Below are positions 6,639 to 11,387 of a DNA stretch of 13,927 nt, piece after piece; positions within the stretch are counted from its first letter, which is position 1; the number at the start of each line of letters is the position of its first letter. The stretch is from contig CABUQY010000041.1 in assembly GCA_902493915.1 (NCBI GenBank), positions 1-13,927 on the forward strand, read 5' to 3'. Position numbers and translations under genes: made by a program. The stretch is from an uncultured Collinsella sp. (GTDB lineage Bacteria; Actinomycetota; Coriobacteriia; Coriobacteriales; Coriobacteriaceae). The notes beneath the pieces were generated by a model, which did not search any database, was not told the DNA's origin, and was given only the letters and a program-made list of their open reading frames with translations.

Positions 6639-6698
6639 CCAAAACCCAACCAAAAGCCGACCAAACACTGACCAAATGCTTGACCATAAAGGGCCAAA
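6639..6698. repeat. Helically phased CCAAA (TTTGG) array upstream of recA
   Basis: Perfect CCAAA elements on the + strand start at 6639, 6650, 6661, 6672 and 6694, with a one-mismatch copy (CCATA) at 6684. The steps are 11, 11, 11, 12 and 10 bp, close to one helical turn each. Three central copies share the longer form GACCAAA or GACCATA. The array spans roughly -68 to -127 relative to the predicted recA transcript start. It may be an iteron-like protein site or a phased A-tract bend; the sequence alone does not decide. Confidence 0.7.
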
Positions 6699-6773
6699 TA
6701 AGAACAAGGCAGGCAAAAATACACCTATGAACAGCACAAACGCTAAATTCTTCTGAGGTCCCCATCTCCACAA

Positions 6774-6797
6774 TTAAGGGGCCCGGAGGCCCCTTAA
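6774..6797 (-). terminator. Terminator after cinA (end of the ftsK-cinA operon)
   Basis: TTAAGGGGCC and GGCCCCTTAA form a perfect 10-bp stem around a 4-nt loop, starting 7 bp past the cinA stop. On the minus strand only a weak T-tract (the TTAATT region) follows, so release may be incomplete, but the stability and position strongly suggest a transcription end. Confidence 0.75.
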
Positions 6798-6804
6798 AAC
6801 ACGT

Positions 6805-7341
6805 CTATTCCATAGAATCGAGCACGCAGACAATGCGACCCAATGCCTCCGTGACCGCATGGGCACGAACACACGAACGGTCGCCCTCATAGTGGCAGCG
6901 CACAGAGTCCACGACCGGCACTCCCCCATCGGCGGAACGATGTGCCCAGCCAATATAGAAAGTGCCAGCAGGATCGTCCTCAGTACCACCGCCGGGGCCG
7001 GCATAACCCGTTGCGCTCACTGCAATATCGCTCTGGTACAGCTCCAGCGAACCCGACGCCATCTCGCGCGCAGTTTGATGCGACACCGCGGTGTAGCGGT
7101 CGAGCGTCTCCTGCTCAACACCCAGCACGCGATGCTTAATCTCATCGCAGTAGGTCACCGCACCGCCACGCAGCACCGCCGAGGCGCCCGGGATATCCGC
7201 AATCGTCGAGGCGATCATACCCGCCGTCAGCGACTCAGCCGTCGAAACCGTCACACCCCGAGCGCTCGCGCGCTCGACGATATCGCGCGCCAGTTCCTCG
7301 TTATGTGCGGAAATCTGCTCAAAAGAGTCCGTCATACCCAC
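6805..7341 (-). CDS. pncC: CinA C-terminal family protein, nicotinamide-nucleotide amidase (PncC type)
   Basis: Family members hydrolyse nicotinamide mononucleotide to nicotinate mononucleotide and ammonia, recycling NAD breakdown products. The protein has only the CinA C-terminal domain, without the N-terminal MoCF-like domain of full-length CinA, so at 178 aa it is of normal PncC length. Visible motifs are STAESLTAGMIAS (33-45) with the predicted nucleophile S37, RGGAVTYCDEIKHRVLGV (58-75), and SATGYAGPGGG (109-119) followed by AGTFYIGW. It lies just before recA, as cinA does in many bacteria. The start is uncertain: GTG at 7341 has AGG 5 nt upstream, and ATG at 7335 has GGTGG only 2 nt upstream. 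The stop is TAG, followed by a strong stem-loop. Confidence 0.9.
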   Translation of the reverse strand: MGMTDSFEQISAHNEELARDIVERASARGVTVSTAESLTAGMIASTIADIPGASAVLRGGAVTYCDEIKHRVLGVEQETLDRYTAVSHQTAREMASGSLELYQSDIAVSATGYAGPGGGTEDDPAGTFYIGWAHRSADGGVPVVDSVRCHYEGDRSCVRAHAVTEALGRIVCVLDSME

Positions 7342-7347
7342 CAGGAC

Positions 7348-7986
7348 CTAGACCGAAAAGACGATCTTGCGGCAGTTCCAGAAGTACTGGACGCCCGAGA
7401 TAACGGTCAAGACAACGGCAACGGCATACAGGAAGCGCGACACCGAGTAGATGCCGAGCGTCAGCGCCACCGGGCCAAGGTGCAAGCCGGCCATAGCAAA
7501 AACGCACAGGTAACCGCAGATGGAGACCATCGTGGTCGCCGTCTTGTACTTGCCGAGCTTATCGGCCGCAACGACCACACCGGCCGCACTCGCGACCATG
7601 CGAAGGGCGCTCACCAGAAGCTCACGGAACAGGATAATGAACACGGACCACACGGTCACCGCGCCAAAATCCAAGAACAGCAGCAGGGCCGAAAACACGA
7701 GCAGCTTATCGGCGATGGGGTCCAAGAATTTACCGAAGTCGGTGATCTCGTTGCGCGAACGCGCCAGATAACCGTCGACCTTATCGGTACACGACAGGAT
7801 CACATACAGAATGAAGGCAGCGGCGGCGAGCGGGCCGTCGAAGGTGCTCCAATCCGTACCGGCAACACTCGTGTGAGAAAGCGCCGACACGATCATGAAC
7901 ACCGGGATAAAAACGATGCGAACGCACGTCACGATGTTGGCGGGCGTCCAAACACTCGTCAGTTCCTTATTGCTCTCGTTTGCCAC
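7348..7986 (-). CDS. pgsA: CDP-diacylglycerol-glycerol-3-phosphate 3-phosphatidyltransferase
   Basis: Integral membrane enzyme that makes phosphatidylglycerophosphate, the committed step to phosphatidylglycerol and cardiolipin. The 212-aa protein has a perfect CDP-alcohol phosphotransferase signature: D68-K-V-D71-G72-Y-L-A75-R76, then eight residues, G85, D89 and D93. Hydrophobic stretches near residues 15-36, 52-66, 95-115, 117-138, 150-172 and 176-200 fit the six-helix family fold. The start is GTG (7984-7986), 6 nt after AGGAG. It begins 9 bp after rimO and ends 6 bp before the next gene, so translation of the three is tightly linked. The position between rimO and cinA is that seen in actinobacteria. 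The stop is TAG. Confidence 0.96.
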   Translation of the reverse strand: MANESNKELTSVWTPANIVTCVRIVFIPVFMIVSALSHTSVAGTDWSTFDGPLAAAAFILYVILSCTDKVDGYLARSRNEITDFGKFLDPIADKLLVFSALLLFLDFGAVTVWSVFIILFRELLVSALRMVASAAGVVVAADKLGKYKTATTMVSICGYLCVFAMAGLHLGPVALTLGIYSVSRFLYAVAVVLTVISGVQYFWNCRKIVFSV

Positions 7987-7995
7987 GACGCTCTC

Positions 7996-9345
7996 CTACT
8001 CCACAACATGACCGATAAGCTCATAGCAGAAGCTATCGGTAAACTCGACGGTCAGAATATCACCCACGGACGCCTCGCCGGCGTCCAGATGCACCGCGCC
8101 ATCGGAATCGGGCGCCTGGAACCAGGCATGGCCGATCAGCTCGGCGCCGTCCTCGGTTTCTTCGATACCGTCGACGATCACCTGGGCGCGCTCGCCCACA
8201 TGCGCGGCAGTCGCAGCAAAACCGAGCGATTCGGCCAGGTTCATGGCCTCCTGGGCGCGCTCGAGCTTGACCTCCTCATCGACCTGACCCTCCATCTTGG
8301 CGGCCAGGCTGCCCTCCTCACGCGAGTAGGCAAAGACACTCGTGTAGTCGAAGCCGACGGTGTCCATAAAGTCGATGAGGTCGCGGAACTCGTCGTCGGT
8401 CTCGGTCGGGAAGCCGACCATAGCCGTGGAACGGATCACGATGCCGGGGATACGCTCACGCAGATCGCGGAACAGGTCCTCGAGCTCCTGGCGCGAACCG
8501 GAGCGACGCATGGCCTTGAGGATGCGCGCGTCGCAGTGCTGCACGGGGATATCGATATAGGGCAGCACCTCGGGCGTATCGCGAATCGTCTCGATGAGTT
8601 CGTCAGTCATGCCCTCGGGCTGCAGGTAGAGCACGCGAACCCAGACGTTGTGCGGGCGCACGGCCTCGGCGACGGCACGCAGCAGCTGCGCCAGATTGCG
8701 CGGCGAGCCCTCGGCGACATCCTCGTCAGCAAAGTCGGTGCCCCAAATACCCGTGTCCTGGCCGATCAGCACGATCTCGCGCACACCGCCGGCAACCAGG
8801 TCGCGCACCTCGGAGATAATGCTCTCGGCATTGCGCGAATGATAGCGACCGCGAATATAGGGGATCATGCAGAAGCTGCAGAAGCGGTTGCAGCCATCGG
8901 AAATCTTGACGTAAGCAACGGCGCCCTCGACGGTACGCTTGACCTGCGGGATATAGGCTGCGATCTCACGCTCGACACCCAGCGCGCCATCGATGACCGC
9001 CACGATGCCGTCCTCCTCGTCGGCCTTCACAAAGGCAGCGACCTCGGGCAGCTCGTCAGGCAAGTCGTCGCCATAGCGCGACGGCACACAGCCGCACATA
9101 ACGATGGGGCAAGAACGAACGCCGTCCTGAACCTCGTTGGCGAGCTCGAGCGTGGTCTCGATGCTCTCGGACGTTGCGGAGGCGAGGAACGAGCATGTAT
9201 TGACGATGGCGATATCGGCATCCTGCGCGTCGAATGCCTCTTCGTAGCCTGCGGCGGTCAAAAGAGAACGCATGCGGTCGGTGTCAACCTCGTTCTTAGC
9301 GCACCCGAGGGTGATGTAGAGCACGGAGCCCAACGGTGTATCCAT
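7996..9345 (-). CDS. rimO: Ribosomal protein S12 methylthiotransferase RimO
   Basis: Radical-SAM enzyme that adds a methylthio group to the conserved aspartate of ribosomal protein S12. The 449-aa sequence has the N-terminal cluster cysteines C15 (LGCAKNEVDTD), C51 (VNTCSFL) and C86 (CGCVPSRYG), the radical SAM CxxxCxxC at C152, C156 and C159 (SDGCNRFCSFCMIPYIRGRYHSR), and a C-terminal TRAM domain (about 383-449). LGCxKNxVD, SDGCNRFCSFC and DIPVQH (about 270) place it in the RimO group, distinct from the MiaB at the other end of the window. The start is ATG with AAGGA 12 nt upstream, a rather long spacing. It follows yajQ by 27 bp and precedes pgsA by 9 bp. The stop is TAG. Confidence 0.96.
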   Translation of the reverse strand: MDTPLGSVLYITLGCAKNEVDTDRMRSLLTAAGYEEAFDAQDADIAIVNTCSFLASATSESIETTLELANEVQDGVRSCPIVMCGCVPSRYGDDLPDELPEVAAFVKADEEDGIVAVIDGALGVEREIAAYIPQVKRTVEGAVAYVKISDGCNRFCSFCMIPYIRGRYHSRNAESIISEVRDLVAGGVREIVLIGQDTGIWGTDFADEDVAEGSPRNLAQLLRAVAEAVRPHNVWVRVLYLQPEGMTDELIETIRDTPEVLPYIDIPVQHCDARILKAMRRSGSRQELEDLFRDLRERIPGIVIRSTAMVGFPTETDDEFRDLIDFMDTVGFDYTSVFAYSREEGSLAAKMEGQVDEEVKLERAQEAMNLAESLGFAATAAHVGERAQVIVDGIEETEDGAELIGHAWFQAPDSDGAVHLDAGEASVGDILTVEFTDSFCYELIGHVVE

Positions 9346-9372
9346 GTTGGAGAGCAGTCCTTTCGATTGATA

Positions 9373-9870
9373 TTAGCGGTAGTTGGTGAACTGCAGTGGC
9401 TGACCGTAGTCCTGGTCGCGCAGGAACTGGATCACGGTCTGCAACGCGTCCTTCGAAGCAGAGGAAACACGCAGCTTGTCGGCCTCGATGGTCACCTTGA
9501 CCTTGAGCTTTTGGTCCTTGATGTCCTTGTTGATCTTCTTGGCGGTCGCCTGGTCGATACCCTCGACGATATGGCCGAGCACGCGCACGGTGCCGCCCGA
9601 CGCCGCCTGCGGAGCATCCCACGAGACAGCCTTGAGGTCGATACCGCGCTTGATGAGCTTGGAGCTCAGCACGTCGATAATCTGCTTAGAGACAAAGTCA
9701 GCCGGGGCGCTGATCGTAAAGAGCTTGTCGCCCTTCGAAAGCTCGATCGTGGCGCCGGAATCCTTAAGGTCATAGCGCTGGGAAATCTCGCGCGTGGTCT
9801 GCTGGAAGGCGTTGTCGACCTCTTGCATGTTGACCTCGGACACGACGTCGAAGCTGGAATCTTTAGCCAT
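9373..9870 (-). CDS. yajQ: YajQ family nucleotide-binding protein (DUF520)
   Basis: Small cytosolic protein of 165 aa, the usual family length. It begins MAKDSSFDVVSEVNMQEVDNA (given here in part: SSFDVVSEVNMQEV) and carries SQRYDLKDSGATIEL (30-44), SKQIIDVLSSKLIKRGID (61-78) and KKINKDIKDQKLKVK (110-124), all typical of YajQ. The family folds as two ferredoxin-like domains; a Xanthomonas member binds cyclic di-GMP and E. coli YajQ binds nucleotides or RNA, but the cellular role is not settled. The start is ATG, 6 nt after AAAGGA. It is inserted between the RodZ-like gene (26 bp) and rimO (27 bp), so it should be expressed with them. The stop is TAA. Confidence 0.95.
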   Translation of the reverse strand: MAKDSSFDVVSEVNMQEVDNAFQQTTREISQRYDLKDSGATIELSKGDKLFTISAPADFVSKQIIDVLSSKLIKRGIDLKAVSWDAPQAASGGTVRVLGHIVEGIDQATAKKINKDIKDQKLKVKVTIEADKLRVSSASKDALQTVIQFLRDQDYGQPLQFTNYR

Positions 9871-9896
9871 GATGTTTCCTTTCGCGTACGAGCGGC

Positions 9897-11387
9897 TTAG
9901 TAGCTATCGTACGAATAGTCGGTAGAAGCGGTGGGCGTCTGACCGTCAGTTGCGGTATCGGCGCCATCCGTGGACTGGGCATCGGTACCATCGGTGGTGT
10001 CGGTACCATCAGAACTTTCACCATTCGCGGAATCAGTCGTCTCCTTCTTGGGAACGGTGATCGTCACACGCGCCACGCCCGAGGTCTTGGTATCGTAACG
10101 GACCTTTTCACCGTTCTTGGTAACGGTGACATCGGAAGGCTTGGACGTGGTGATCTCGATCGAGGACTCGGGCGTGTACTCCTGCTCAAAGGGGCCAGTC
10201 GCCTGGGCGCCATAGACCGACTTGCCGTCGACCTTGACCTCAATCCACGCGGTCTTTCCCTTGGCAACGGAGACCTTGACCTTCGTGACCTCGTTCTCTT
10301 CCTTCTTGGCCGTCTTGGTGGCGTCCGAATCGGTCGACTCATCCGTCGCCTCATCGGTATCTTCGTCCTCGTCGACCGTTTCGGTCTTCTTAGAAGACTT
10401 CTTGGTCGTCGTCTTGGTGGCAACGGGCGTCTCGGGCGTCGACTCGGGCGCCGAGGAGCCGCAGCCACGCAGGAGCACCACGATGAGCACGATCAGCAGC
10501 AGCGCCACGGCGCCGATGCCGGCGTAGACGATACGCGGATCGAGCCCGTTGTTTTGAGGAGTACGTGATCCGCCGCGTCCACGACTGGAACTGCTGCGGC
10601 CGCCTCCCTGAGGCATACGACCACGATTGCTATCGGAACGGCCGCGATAGCCACCCTGGCCCTGAAGGCTGCGCTGACCCGAGCGGGGCGCAAGTTCACC
10701 TCGGCCTTGATAGCCACGCTGGCCCGAACGCGGAGCCGAGGAGCGCTGGCCATACGGCTGTGATTGAGAGCGAAGACGCGGCGTCACCTGCGTGGTATCG
10801 GCATCCGCATAGCCACCGCGAGAGCGTCCCGTAGAGGCACCACGGTAACCGCGATCGGAATAGCCGCCGTCGCCGTAGCCGGCACGAGGGTCACGCGCCA
10901 CGCCGCGAGCAGCGGGAAGCGCACGGTCCTCGGGCATCGGCGTACTGCGGAACCGGTCACGCTGTGAGCGAATTTCCTCGCCCGAACCCGTCTCGGTAAT
11001 ATAACCGGCCTGCTGAGGACGCTGTCCATAGCGGGTCGAACGACCGCCCTGAACCATCAGGAAGCGCCCGTTATCGACCGAAGAACGCGAATTGACGTAG
11101 CCGGCGGCGTCCTGAAAACGACCGCCCTGCTGCGATGTCTCGCGTTCGTATGCCATCAGGTCGTCAAAGTAGGCATTGACGACCTCGCGCGGATTGAGGC
11201 CCAAAAAGCGAGCATAGCTCGAAATCATGCCCTGCGCATAGCCGCGCGGCGGCATCGAAGCAAAGTTACCGGTCTCGAAAAACTCGATGATCTGCGGCCT
11301 GATTTTGATGGTGTTGGCGACCTGCTGAATGGAAAGGCCCATTCGGCGACGCTGCTCGAGCAGCATGTCACCAAAGCGTGCAGCCAT
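9897..11387 (-). CDS. rodZ: RodZ-like protein: HTH domain, Arg/Gly-rich linker, one membrane helix, DUF4115-like domain
   Basis: Predicted cell-shape or division protein. The 496-aa chain has an N-terminal Xre-type HTH of the RodZ kind (about 3-75: MLLEQRRRMGLSIQQVANTI, IEFFETGNFASMPPRGYAQG, SYARFLGLNP), a disordered Arg/Gly/Ser/Gln-rich cytoplasmic linker (about 85-282), one transmembrane helix (about 286-307), an outside linker rich in Lys, Asp, Glu and Thr (about 311-366), a small DUF4115-like beta domain (about 368-447: WIEVKVDGKSVYG ... VTKNGEKV) and a Thr/Asp/Gly-rich tail ending in Tyr and Ser. RodZ proteins link MreB and the wall synthesis machinery; here the layout is seen, the function is inferred. 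The ATG overlaps the ftsK stop (TGATG), with GGAGG 6 nt upstream inside ftsK. This ftsK-HTH-rimO-pgsA order is common in actinobacteria. The length and composition of the linker are unusual for RodZ. Confidence 0.88.
   Translation of the reverse strand: MAARFGDMLLEQRRRMGLSIQQVANTIKIRPQIIEFFETGNFASMPPRGYAQGMISSYARFLGLNPREVVNAYFDDLMAYERETSQQGGRFQDAAGYVNSRSSVDNGRFLMVQGGRSTRYGQRPQQAGYITETGSGEEIRSQRDRFRSTPMPEDRALPAARGVARDPRAGYGDGGYSDRGYRGASTGRSRGGYADADTTQVTPRLRSQSQPYGQRSSAPRSGQRGYQGRGELAPRSGQRSLQGQGGYRGRSDSNRGRMPQGGGRSSSSRGRGGSRTPQNNGLDPRIVYAGIGAVALLLIVLIVVLLRGCGSSAPESTPETPVATKTTTKKSSKKTETVDEDEDTDEATDESTDSDATKTAKKEENEVTKVKVSVAKGKTAWIEVKVDGKSVYGAQATGPFEQEYTPESSIEITTSKPSDVTVTKNGEKVRYDTKTSGVARVTITVPKKETTDSANGESSDGTDTTDGTDAQSTDGADTATDGQTPTASTDYSYDSY
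10647..10736 (-). repeat. 15-residue tandem repeat in the RodZ-like linker
   Basis: Residues 218-232 (APRSGQRGYQGRGEL) and 233-247 (APRSGQRSLQGQGGY) are imperfect tandem copies with a 15-residue period. They lie in the Arg/Gly-rich region and suggest growth of the linker by local duplication. Confidence 0.65.

Noticed and set aside
6639..6698. The CCAAA array as a CRISPR or ordinary tandem duplication
   Set aside because: Units are only about 11 bp with 5-7 conserved bases and have no spacers of CRISPR length; sequence between the conserved cores varies too much for a recent duplication.
6562..6771. A 69-codon minus-strand frame between pncC and recA
   Set aside because: It runs through the CCAAA array, the SOS box and the recA promoter; the composition is AT-rich and the product matches nothing I know.
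6859..9900. A 1013-codon open frame on the + strand opposite pncC, pgsA, rimO and yajQ
   Set aside because: It is exactly antisense to four well-identified genes that share one frame; biased codon use in them removes stops from this antisense frame. Its translation shows no recognisable domain and spans several gene borders.
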